From: Ruminococcus sp. AF31-8BH
GTDB taxonomy: Bacteria > Bacillota > Clostridia > Lachnospirales > Lachnospiraceae
Direction: 5' to 3'
Assembly (NCBI RefSeq): GCF_003460605.1
Contig: NZ_QTVN01000002.1
Coordinates: 62,001-126,000, forward strand
DNA: 64,000 bases
The translations under genes and the position numbers were made by a program. Below, piece after piece: positions 44,317 to 52,360 of the stretch. The notes under the pieces are model-generated. The model searched no databases, had not been told where the DNA came from, and saw only the letters and a list, made by a program, of their open reading frames with translations. Position 1 is the first letter of the stretch. The number at the start of each line of letters is the position of its first letter.

Positions 44317-45165
44317 ATGAATGAAGTAAAACCACACTTATCCTACGAGGGACAAATAAATAAGCTGCGTGAAAAGGGATGCATCATAGACGATGATTCC
44401 TTTTGTAGAAATGTTTTAGTCAACATCGGTTATTACAGGTTGTCTGCTTATTTTTTACCATTCAAAAGTTTTGATGGAACCTATATGGACAATCTTTCAT
44501 TTAAAAGAGTATATCGAGTTTATGAATTTGACCGAAAGCTCCGCAATTTATTATTCTCTGCTATTGAAGTCATTGAGGTGAGCCTTCGCACAAGACTTGC
44601 ACATTTTCACTCAGAAAAATATGGTGCTCTTGGATATTTGGATGCTTCTTCATTCAATTCAAAACATAATGCTGATAAATTTAAGCTGAACATTGACCGT
44701 GAAATTGAAAACAACAAGAAAGTTCTGTTTGTAAAGCACCATATAGATAATTACGATGGTCAGTTTCCGTTATGGGTAATATCTGAATTATTTACATTTG
44801 GTATGCTTTCGTATTTTTATAATGACCTGATAACCGCAGATAAGAAAGCATTTGCAGGTGCTGATTATAGAAATATGATTAGTTGGATGCGCTGTTGCAC
44901 CGATCTACGGAATATATGTGCACATTATGGCAGACTTTATTTTAGAATTTTCTCTGCAATGCCTTCCGGTTTTCAAATCTCCGAAGCTGCAAAACGAAGA
45001 CTCTGGGGTGCAATACTTTCTGTAAAAGCATTATACCCATCTGCTGAAAAATGGAATTCTGAATTTATGCCAAGAATAGAAGCTCTTTTTGAAGAATACA
45101 AAGAGGATATTAATCTATATCATTTAGCTTATCCAAGAGACTGGGCAATACAATTGAAGAAATAA
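44317..45165 (+). CDS. Abi_2 (AbiD/AbiF-like) HEPN protein, phage defence
   Basis: 282 residues from ATG 44317 (CGGAGATA before it); a longer upstream frame reads through the leader RNA and is not used. N-terminal HLSYEGQINKLREKGC and NIGYYRLSAYFLPFK are typical of Abi_2. RNICAHYGRLYFR near residue 205 is the R-x4-H HEPN catalytic motif of a putative RNase. Abi proteins of this family stop phage growth in lactococci by abortive infection. The gene sits in the repeat-bounded accessory zone and has its own promoter and small RNA. Confidence 0.87.
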   Translation: MNEVKPHLSYEGQINKLREKGCIIDDDSFCRNVLVNIGYYRLSAYFLPFKSFDGTYMDNLSFKRVYRVYEFDRKLRNLLFSAIEVIEVSLRTRLAHFHSEKYGALGYLDASSFNSKHNADKFKLNIDREIENNKKVLFVKHHIDNYDGQFPLWVISELFTFGMLSYFYNDLITADKKAFAGADYRNMISWMRCCTDLRNICAHYGRLYFRIFSAMPSGFQISEAAKRRLWGAILSVKALYPSAEKWNSEFMPRIEALFEEYKEDINLYHLAYPRDWAIQLKK

Positions 45166-45178
45166 TATAAAGTAGAAT

Positions 45179-45364
45179 TATGACGAAGAACTGAAACGTT
45201 TACCACGAGCTGACTACAATCTTTGTTGCTCCCTCTTTTCAATGATTCTCCGAGAAGATTATTTCAATAGCGCGGCTTTTGCAAAACGCAATGAAGCCGG
45301 AGAGGTACTTTCTGTTTTGAACCGAATGCTACTATATACAATAATAAATGAGCTCGTTGTATGA
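45179..45364 (+). pseudogene. C-terminal fragment (61 codons) of a DUF6508-like protein
   Basis: The frame from 45179 reads YDEELKRLPRADYNLCCSLF, then SMILREDYFNSAAF, NRMLLYTI and a stop at 45362-45364, with no start. LPRADYNLCC and LREDYF resemble the C-terminal part of a small protein family (DUF6508, from memory). A terminator follows at once, so it is a genuine gene tail. Confidence 0.5.
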
Positions 45365-45388
45365 GGCTGCTCCAATTGCAGCCTCATT
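45361..45388. terminator. Bidirectional terminator
   Basis: ATGAGGCTGC (45361-45370) pairs with GCAGCCTCAT (45378-45387), then TTTT on the plus strand and ACAACG on the other side. It lies between the fragment and the minus-strand gene. Confidence 0.8.
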
Positions 45389-45826
45389 TTATGCAACTTT
45401 GCCTTTTGTGTAACCCTCAACCAAAGTTTGCCCCGGCAAAAGTTCAATTCCATAGTCTGCTGCCTTTGCCAATTTTTCTGGTGAAGCTTTCCATCCCTCA
45501 TGAAGTTTTCGAATATGGTAACTCACATCAAAAGGCTCTTTATACTCCCTGTGCATCGGAATCACAACACTTTCAATACTACTTACCTGTTCTGTGATTC
45601 TTGGATTCTCAGTCTTTATCGGTATTTTCGGATCATTATTCTTTAATGTATTCCAGAAAACTTTCATTGTCTCTTTGTTTTTAATACCTAAAACAAATCC
45701 CACCAATGCAGTGATACTTATTCCTGCAATGGCAATTTCCTTTTTATGCTCTCTGATCCATTGAATAAGCGTTTTCTGTTCTTCTTGAGTTTCTTCACCC
45801 ATTTTCATTTTTTTAGCTTCATCCAT
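45389..45826 (-). CDS. Hypothetical single-span membrane protein next to an XRE regulator
   Basis: 145 residues from ATG 45826-45824, with AAGGAGGATAGGAG before it; an upstream frame of 28 codons overlaps the regulator and is not needed. One membrane helix (IAIAGISITALVGFVLGI) lies near residues 34-51, with a charged N-terminus and a C-terminal 85-residue soluble part. I do not know the family. It is transcribed with the XRE regulator and looks like a host-element module gene. Confidence 0.65.
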   Translation of the reverse strand: MDEAKKMKMGEETQEEQKTLIQWIREHKKEIAIAGISITALVGFVLGIKNKETMKVFWNTLKNNDPKIPIKTENPRITEQVSSIESVVIPMHREYKEPFDVSYHIRKLHEGWKASPEKLAKAADYGIELLPGQTLVEGYTKGKVA

Positions 45827-45906
45827 GCTCCTATCCTCCTTGTGTTTTCTATCTAAACCATAACACATTTCAGAATCTCTGGCATTCGCACTTCGCGTAC
45901 CTACAC

Positions 45907-46761
45907 TCAAATCTCAAATACTGTAGTCAGAAACTGAATCGCATACGGATTTCCCAATTCTGCGTATGCCACCAGCATTTGGTTACCAATTGCTATATTG
46001 AATTCTGTGGATAACTCGGTATCAATCATATCAAACAGAAATGTAAGAGCCAAATAATAATCACCTAGCTCTGCCCATTTTGTATCCGATTTTAATGACT
46101 TTATTGCCTCAGTAATCATCTCTTTAAAATCCTGAAGAAAGGCTTGTTTCTTCTCACTCACTTCAGTAGATCTCTGGGTCTCCTGATATTCCTGAATGCA
46201 CCCTTTCATATCAATCCGATTAGACTGCAGTTTATTCTGCAAAGCTAACATTTTCTGTATATCATTAATCTGTGACCACCAAAGAAATATAGCCCACATC
46301 AGATTGGCTACAGCTTCCGGTGCTTCTGTTTCATCTATTGCATGCAAAAAGCAATCCAAAATATCAACTACAATATGCCCATTCAAAATTTCACCTTTCG
46401 TAAACGCTTCCAGTACCTTCTCACAAAGATGATATGCACTCCTGAACCTGTTATTTCTCATGGTTTCCTCCGATGAGAATAATGGAAATATTTTTCTGTA
46501 AATCTCTATGATATCTGCAACAGATTTATCATTGATGTCACTTGCTTGTATCTCTGTTAAATCCGTATGTAAAAGTTCATCAACAGTCTTCCCAAAGTGC
46601 TTTGCTATAACAACCAGTTTCTCAAAATCAGGTTTTCTTCTTCCCGACTCATATCCACTGATGGTCGTTTTGCTCAAAAACACTTTACTTCCAAGATCTT
46701 CTAATGTTTCCCCATTTATTTCTCGAAGATGCCTTATATTTTTTCCCAGCTGATTCTCCAC
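45907..46761 (-). CDS. XRE-family regulator with long C-terminal domain
   Basis: 284 residues from GTG 46761, with AGGAGG eight bases upstream; an ATG 24 bases earlier lacks such a site. The N-terminal helix-turn-helix reads LGKNIRHLREINGETLEDLG and STTISGYESGRRKPDFEKL (about 5-60). The rest is alpha-helical, perhaps TPR-like, with Trp-rich stretches near residues 155-175. It overlaps the frame of the downstream membrane protein. Regulators of this type often control the element they sit in. Confidence 0.82.
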   Translation of the reverse strand: MENQLGKNIRHLREINGETLEDLGSKVFLSKTTISGYESGRRKPDFEKLVVIAKHFGKTVDELLHTDLTEIQASDINDKSVADIIEIYRKIFPLFSSEETMRNNRFRSAYHLCEKVLEAFTKGEILNGHIVVDILDCFLHAIDETEAPEAVANLMWAIFLWWSQINDIQKMLALQNKLQSNRIDMKGCIQEYQETQRSTEVSEKKQAFLQDFKEMITEAIKSLKSDTKWAELGDYYLALTFLFDMIDTELSTEFNIAIGNQMLVAYAELGNPYAIQFLTTVFEI

Positions 46762-46841
46762 TATACGGCCCTCCTGACTACACATCTTTAGTTATTACCA
46801 GTTTACCACGTTCGCATTAAATATGCACCTGACTTACTGGT

Positions 46842-47096
46842 TCAAAACCGCATTCTTGTAACCATTTTCCTTGGAAGCGTATCTGTCATTTCCTGCCTGC
46901 TTTTTACTTCCGCTTCACTGTTCTCTTCTTCCTTGATGCAGTTTTGATATTCTTCACTTTCATCCAATAGCTGTTTTTCCAGTTCATCTGAACGAATACT
47001 GGTAAGCAATTCAATCAAATGCGTGGATGCCCCGGAATCCTCATTTAGCATCTCATTCTTTAGCTGTGCTAACATTCTTCCATAAAAGAATGTCAT
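46842..47096 (-). CDS. Hypothetical acidic protein downstream of the 92-residue gene
   Basis: 84 residues, Glu/Ser-rich and probably helical (KQLLDESEEYQNCIKEEE). It begins four bases after the 92-residue gene ends, so the pair is one transcript. There is no known domain. Only the 92-residue partner is duplicated at 43.2 kb; no copy of this gene is seen there. Confidence 0.5.
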   Translation of the reverse strand: MTFFYGRMLAQLKNEMLNEDSGASTHLIELLTSIRSDELEKQLLDESEEYQNCIKEEENSEAEVKSRQEMTDTLPRKMVTRMRF

Positions 47097-47099
47097 TAT

Positions 47100-47378
47100 C
47101 TATCCAGCAAGATAATAGTATTCATATTCGAATATTGTCATCTCATCCTTTGTTTCGATGTATTTATGTAAGGCTTTGTGATCTTCCGGTGTTAACACTA
47201 TACCTTCCATACTATTTATCAATATCCGCAGTGCTGGATTTTCTTCCACAATTCTCATTGCTTTTGCCTGGAGTTTACGATATTCTGAGTGACTCTTTTT
47301 CAAATACTTAGTCACCCATTTCTCCACCGATTCCCATAGTGTGCTTTGTTCCCACATGATGTCCTGCTTTTTTCGCAT
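47100..47378 (-). CDS. 92-residue hypothetical protein (duplicated in inverted orientation)
   Basis: MRKKQDIMWEQSTLWES, a short helical protein with VTKYLKKSHSEYRKLQ and the C-terminal tail EMTIFEYEYYYLAG. AGAAGGGAGAA precedes the start. This full version pairs with a truncated copy at 43205-43423. Small proteins with a WEQS...W start like this one occur in many clostridial mobile elements near recombinases, but I cannot name a family with certainty. Confidence 0.6.
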   Translation of the reverse strand: MRKKQDIMWEQSTLWESVEKWVTKYLKKSHSEYRKLQAKAMRIVEENPALRILINSMEGIVLTPEDHKALHKYIETKDEMTIFEYEYYYLAG

Positions 47379-47462
47379 ATTGCATTTCTCCCTTCTGAAG
47401 TTCTCTTTTCAGTTACATGACTATACCAGAAGTCGGGGAAATAGCAATTCATCAGATGTACT
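47165..47462 (-). repeat. Inverted duplication, right copy (~300 bp)
   Basis: Partner of 43124-43421 in reverse orientation. It contains the upstream region and the first 72 codons of the 92-residue gene. Confidence 0.85.
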
Positions 47463-47550
47463 GAAAACGGATGGAATATACTGGGCATAGTAGATATAAG
47501 AAAAGCCATGGCAAAATTCTATTCGCCATGACCTCTCCAGATATATCTAT

Positions 47551-48540
47551 TTAATTTCCAGTTGCAACACCAGCCAATTTCACTGTTACATCATATGTAG
47601 ATGGGTCATTTTCAATTGACTTTCCGTTCACACAATCCGAATCTGTTCCTTCCATCCAGATATAAACATGAACAACAATTCCATCATATCCGACATTTTC
47701 TGCAATTGCTTCCGAATTCTCTGGCACTGTAAAATTATCGCCTTCTTTTGTTGCTGCCCAGTTTTTCGTATTAGGTGCTTTTTGATCCGTATAGTTTCCG
47801 GCATATACATAAGGATATGTCACATGTTCGAGCTGCGGCGTTCCATTTACATTTTGAATACTTGTCCAACCGTCTTTTGCTGTGCTATCGTTTCCTTTTC
47901 CAGTTTCATTATTAAGTGCATACACCACACGAACTGTTTCTGGTCCTGTCGCAGAATGCCCGTCTGCGCCAACTGCCTGCGTTGTGATAGCAACACGCAT
48001 GGAACCCGTAACAGTTTCCGATCCTTCACCATTTTTTACTGTAATACTAACTGGAGGTTTATCATCCTCAACGGCAAGATAAACATCTGCAGTACCTGTT
48101 TCCGTAATCGTATAGACAATATAATCACTTCGAATAAAGGCATAGTAGTCTTTGCCATCTGCTCCTTTGTAATTACCTGGTTTTACATCTTCGCCTGTCA
48201 CAAATGGTGGTATAGAATAATTAGTAACAAACCCTTGATTATCCCAACTCTGGCAGACATACCAATGGTTGAAATCATCAGTAGAAGCCGGACTTAAGGT
48301 TGCTCCTGTCGAGAAGGCTTCCAAAGATTTTTGCTCACCACCGTGCTGTGCACCTTCTTCCAATTTTGCAATCTGCAAAATAAATCCATTTGTTGTCGCA
48401 CTTATTGTTGATGTCGTTCCTGTAACAGTACTATTCGATATAAACCATGCATATGTCGCTGATGACAAAGCAACTGCCGCAATCATTAGTGAAACAATCG
48501 CAGCTACTAACTCCTTTTTTAACTTTTGTACTTGATTCAT
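47551..48540 (-). CDS. TasA/CalY-like secreted protein, copy 4 (complete, divergent)
   Basis: 329 residues from ATG 48540-48538, with GGGAG before it; a longer form starts 15 bases upstream inside that ribosome site. The SipW-type signal reads AAVALSSATYAWFISNS near residues 22-38. The mature part contains two Thr/Gly-rich beta segments and ends with VYIWMEGTDSDCVNG near residue 300, shared with the membrane-anchored protein at 40.8 kb. It is a separate branch from copies 1-3 and has its own start, so it is probably functional. It lies directly downstream of copy 3, on the same strand. Confidence 0.78.
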   Translation of the reverse strand: MNQVQKLKKELVAAIVSLMIAAVALSSATYAWFISNSTVTGTTSTISATTNGFILQIAKLEEGAQHGGEQKSLEAFSTGATLSPASTDDFNHWYVCQSWDNQGFVTNYSIPPFVTGEDVKPGNYKGADGKDYYAFIRSDYIVYTITETGTADVYLAVEDDKPPVSITVKNGEGSETVTGSMRVAITTQAVGADGHSATGPETVRVVYALNNETGKGNDSTAKDGWTSIQNVNGTPQLEHVTYPYVYAGNYTDQKAPNTKNWAATKEGDNFTVPENSEAIAENVGYDGIVVHVYIWMEGTDSDCVNGKSIENDPSTYDVTVKLAGVATGN

Positions 48541-48603
48541 CGCATATTCTCCCATATATAAGACATTTTAAAAAGTAGAAACAAATGTCATTTTCTGCTC
48601 TTT

Positions 48604-48640
48604 AAAATGTCCCCCACGCCACAACCGTGGGGCGCATTTT
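48604..48640 (-). terminator. Terminator of TasA-like copy 3
   Basis: On the minus strand CCCCACG pairs with CGTGGGG around the loop GTTGTGG, extended by outer AAAATG/CATTTT pairs and ending in T4. The loop equals that of the copy 1 terminator. Confidence 0.85.
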
Positions 48641-48651
48641 ATAAGTTTATA

Positions 48652-49536
48652 TTAGTTACGGGCACCAACACCAGTGTTAGAACCAGTTGTACTTACAGCC
48701 TCTGCTGTGAATGTAACGGTTGCACCAACATCATGAAGACCCTTCAGGTTATTTGTGAAGATATTAGCATCTGCTCCATCATAGAACATATAAACATCAA
48801 TCTGAACCTGAGAGTTTGCATCAATCTTGTCTGCAAGAGCACCATTGCTAGCAATCAATTTTGTTCCGCTTAAAGTCTGAGAACCGGCAGTTGTTGTATA
48901 TGTTGTCGTGGAAGCATTGCCATTTCCCCATACCTGCCAAGCACCAGTAGTATGATTTACAAACAGAATGCGGACAGCATTTACCATCTGGGTCTTTTCC
49001 TGTTCACCAGTAACTGTCTGTGTTTGCTTTTGAGCATCCTCATATGTATAGCCATTCCATGTTGCGTTTTTATCTGCTGCAACAGAAACGCTTTCAACCT
49101 TTAAGTTTGCAAAAGAACCTGCTTCTGCATCATCAGAACCGATCCAGAAAGATTCCATGTAAGCATACTCGCCGATAACAGCTGCTGCCGGATTACCAAC
49201 AGTAAAACGTGTGTCACCTTTCTCAGTTGCTGCAGTTGCTGCACTGGCATATGCGGACTGGAATTTTACATCATTAGCCTTTGCTTTATTTGCAGTTACT
49301 TCATCGTCTCCATCTGCGAATTCACCAACAACCTGTGCTGGATACAAAACGCTTACAGCAGACTTACTGAATTTGCTTTCTGTTCCTGCTGTTGCAAATG
49401 ATTGCTGATTATCAATTTTCAGGAACGGTGCATTAGACTGTGCACTAATTGTGCTTGTCGTAGCTGTTACCTGATTATTACTTACAAACCAAGCATACGT
49501 ACTTGATCCCAGCGCTACAGCGGCAACGCATACCAT
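48652..49536 (-). pseudogene. TasA/CalY-like copy 3, silent 5'-truncated cassette
   Basis: 294 codons starting at an internal-looking ATG (MVCVAAVALGSSTYAWFVSNN). Copies 1 and 4 have 15-20 residues before this Met; here the frame upstream (ENNGETKVA) is unrelated and closes at a TGA. There is no proper ribosome site (AAAGG with a spacing of five at best). The mature region is intact through VYMFYDGADANIF to the end, and the terminator is present. The signal code (49482-49541) is 59/60 identical to copy 1. It could be a silent cassette, or it might be expressed poorly from that ATG. Confidence 0.7.
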
Positions 49537-49633
49537 GGCAACCTTTGTTTCGCCATTATTTTCTCGTCAGATTTTTCTTATTTTGTTATGCTATATGTGC
49601 AAGAGATTTCACAGAAGAAGGAAGGAGCGTATT

Positions 49634-50590
49634 ATGACAGAGAAAACAAAAAAAGAGAAAAAAGTGATAGTGATTCCGGCGCGGGAGGATCGTAATTCAG
49701 AAAATGGGCAGGAGAAGAATAAGCGCCGTGTGGCGGCGTATGCCAGAGTAAGTACCAATAAAGAAAGCCAGCAGACAAGCTATGAAGCACAGGTCCGGTA
49801 TTATACAGATTATATAAAAAAACAGGCAGACTGGAGCTTTGCCGGGATGTATGCGGAAGAAGGCGTAACGGGCACCTCTACACGGAAACGGGTGGAATTT
49901 CAAAGGATGATCGATGATGCTGTTGCAGGCAATATTGATCTGATTATAACGAAATCAGTCAGCCGTTTTGCGAGAAACACAGTAGATAGTCTGACTGCGA
50001 TTCGTCAGCTGAAAGAGCATGGAGTCGAGTGCTATTTTGAAAAGGAAAACATCTGGACCTTTGACACAAAAGGAGAACTTCTGATAACAATCATGAGTTC
50101 TCTGGCCCAGGAAGAAAGCCGCAGCATTTCCGAAAATACACGCTGGGGAATGCGCAAGGCTTTTCAAAACGGAAAAGTGTTTGTGCCATTTCGACATTTC
50201 CTTGGATACGATCGTGGTGCGAACGGAGAGCTGCAGGTGAACCTGGAACAGGCAGAGACTGTGCAGATGATTTACCAGATGTTTTTGGATGGATATTCTT
50301 TTTATAGAATTGCTGCTGAACTGACAAAAAGAGGAATTTCCACACCCTATGGGTTGCAAATCTGGAATGGGCGAACAGTAAAAAATATTTTGCAAAATGA
50401 AAAATACAGGGGTGATGCATTGCTTCAGAAACGGTATTCCAGAGACTTTCTTGACCGTGAAATGCGTAAAAACGAGGGCGCAGTTCCTCAATATTATATT
50501 GTTGGAAATCATGAAGCAATCATTGATACAGAGATGTTTCAGAGAGTGCAGGAAGAACTGAAAAGAAGAGAATCCAGGCATGGAAAATAA
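49634..50590 (+). CDS. Serine recombinase 1 (large-resolvase family)
   Basis: 318 residues from ATG 49634 (GGAAGGAG before it). The resolvase domain carries the nucleophile Ser40 in YARVSTNKESQ, the DLIITKSVSRFARNT strand and the helix ending SISENTRWGMRKAFQNG. The Recombinase domain (about 205-300) follows. The C-terminal zinc ribbon found in recombinase 2 is absent, and the protein ends in VQEELKRRESR. Its stop overlaps the start of recombinase 2 by 11 bases, a layout seen in clostridial mobile elements using paired serine recombinases. Its upstream region begins where TasA-like copy 3 is cut. Confidence 0.9.
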   Translation: MTEKTKKEKKVIVIPAREDRNSENGQEKNKRRVAAYARVSTNKESQQTSYEAQVRYYTDYIKKQADWSFAGMYAEEGVTGTSTRKRVEFQRMIDDAVAGNIDLIITKSVSRFARNTVDSLTAIRQLKEHGVECYFEKENIWTFDTKGELLITIMSSLAQEESRSISENTRWGMRKAFQNGKVFVPFRHFLGYDRGANGELQVNLEQAETVQMIYQMFLDGYSFYRIAAELTKRGISTPYGLQIWNGRTVKNILQNEKYRGDALLQKRYSRDFLDREMRKNEGAVPQYYIVGNHEAIIDTEMFQRVQEELKRRESRHGK

Positions 50591-52262
50591 CAAAAAGCTG
50601 AGGGTCGCAGCGTATGTGAGGGTTTCTGAAGAGACAAAAGAAACACAGCATTCTTTGCAGGCACAGGAAGAATTTTACCGGAGGCAGATACATGAAAAGG
50701 TAGAATGGGAGCTGGCAGAAATTTATAAGGACAACGGAATCTCAGGAACCGATATAAAAAGAAGAGAAGGCTTTGTCAGGCTTATAAGTGATTGCAAAGC
50801 CGGAAAAATTGATTTGATTCTTGTGAAATCAGTCAGCCGGTTCGCAAGAAATACTCTGGATTTACTTAGGATAGTCCGATATTTAAAGCAGCTTGGTGTT
50901 TCTGTGCGGTTTGAGGAACAGAACATTGATTCCCTGACAGAGGAAGGGGAACTGATGCTGACATTGATAGCATCGGTGGCACAGGCAGAAAGCGAATCTA
51001 TCAGCGAAAATATAAAGTGGGCAATTCATAAAGCCTTCCAGAATGGAATCGGAAATACAAGACGCAGAACCCTCGGCTATCACTGGGTGGATGGAAAGCT
51101 GACTGTGATCCCGGAAGAAGCCGAAGTGGTCAAACGGATTTTTACAAATTTCCTTGCAGGTGGTTCCCATACGAAAACAGCCGAGGAACTGACCGGGGAA
51201 GGAATCACATCTATCAATGGAAAGCCGATCTCCGTCAGTGCAATCGGCAATATCCTGCGGAACATCACTTACACAGGGAATACCCTTCTTCAGAAGACTT
51301 TCATCCAGGATCCGATTTCAAAGAAGAAAGTGATGAACACCGGGGAACTTCCACAGTACTTTGTGCAGGATACTCACGAAGCAATCATCGACATGGATAC
51401 TTTTGAACAGGTGCAGGAGAAACTTGCCCGAAACAAAGAGATGGGACGTTTTCCTTATAATCATACAGGTAAGAAGTACCCTTTTACAATGAAGGTAATT
51501 TGTGGCTGCTGCGGACGGCACTATACCAGGCAGCTTTGGAATACCAGTGAGAAGGGAAAAAAACGCCCAACATGGGTTTGCACAGGGAAGAAAGCAGAGA
51601 AGTACAGAAGGTGTGATTCCAAGAATATTCCAGAAGCAAAGCTCATGGAAGCCAGTGCAAAGGTGCTAGGTATTTCTGAATTTGACGAGGATATCTTCTT
51701 TGATAAAGTGGAATCCATCACAGTACAGGGAACACACGAACTGCTTTTCTGCCTGAAGGATGGCGCAGAGGTTACCCAGCACTGGGAGCATACGGCACAG
51801 AAAGCATCGTGGACACCGGAACGAAAAGCCAGACACGCTGCAAACCGCACCGCTTCCCCGGCAAAGACAAAAGGGGCTTCCTGCATGACAGGCAGAATCC
51901 GGTGCGAGCTTTGCGGAATGAATTATAACAAGCAGACAAGAAAGGTAGCCAGGGCTGGGATGGTGACCTTTTGGAAATGCAGGGGCATCGGAAACGGCGG
52001 TTCCTGTGCATCCGAACAGATCACGCATGACCACCTGAACAGCATTCTGGCAGAAGCCCTGGGCGTTGCTCAGATGACGGACGAAATTTTCACCGGGCAG
52101 ATTGACCACATCGGGATGTGTGAGCCGGGTAAGCTGATTATTTATAAGAAGAATGATGGCACGATTCCTGGCAGTTATGAACTGCTTCCAATGGAAAAAC
52201 GACAGAAGCCATACAGACCAAGGAATAGAAAGGGGAATGTCAGAAGCCAAGGGGACACATAA
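50580..52262 (+). CDS. Serine recombinase 2 (large, with zinc-ribbon domain)
   Basis: 560 residues. Catalytic domain with Ser16 in YVRVSEETKE and LVKSVSRFARNT. The Recombinase domain follows (about 160-270). The zinc-ribbon region has CGCCGRHYTRQLW with CTGKKAEKYRRC (about 303-340) and a second Cys pair RCELCGMNY with WKCRGIGNGGSC (about 440-480). Together with recombinase 1 it is equipped for excision or inversion. The stop codon lies inside repeat R3, which also acts as its terminator. Target sites are unknown. Confidence 0.92.
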   Translation: MENNKKLRVAAYVRVSEETKETQHSLQAQEEFYRRQIHEKVEWELAEIYKDNGISGTDIKRREGFVRLISDCKAGKIDLILVKSVSRFARNTLDLLRIVRYLKQLGVSVRFEEQNIDSLTEEGELMLTLIASVAQAESESISENIKWAIHKAFQNGIGNTRRRTLGYHWVDGKLTVIPEEAEVVKRIFTNFLAGGSHTKTAEELTGEGITSINGKPISVSAIGNILRNITYTGNTLLQKTFIQDPISKKKVMNTGELPQYFVQDTHEAIIDMDTFEQVQEKLARNKEMGRFPYNHTGKKYPFTMKVICGCCGRHYTRQLWNTSEKGKKRPTWVCTGKKAEKYRRCDSKNIPEAKLMEASAKVLGISEFDEDIFFDKVESITVQGTHELLFCLKDGAEVTQHWEHTAQKASWTPERKARHAANRTASPAKTKGASCMTGRIRCELCGMNYNKQTRKVARAGMVTFWKCRGIGNGGSCASEQITHDHLNSILAEALGVAQMTDEIFTGQIDHIGMCEPGKLIIYKKNDGTIPGSYELLPMEKRQKPYRPRNRKGNVRSQGDT

Positions 52263-52287
52263 AAAGCCACTTTCCCTGTCCCCTTGG
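52247..52287 (+). repeat. 41-bp palindromic repeat R3
   Basis: CCAAGGGGACA ... TGTCCCCTTGG with the interior CATAAAAAGCCACTTTCCC, extended by AAG/CTT. It lies over the end of recombinase 2 and is followed by T-rich sequence. Confidence 0.9.
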
Positions 52288-52360
52288 CTTTCTTTTTTAT
52301 TGACGAATACACAAAAATAAGGATATAATCCTTACTAGAAGATTGACGAGGAGAAGTTGA

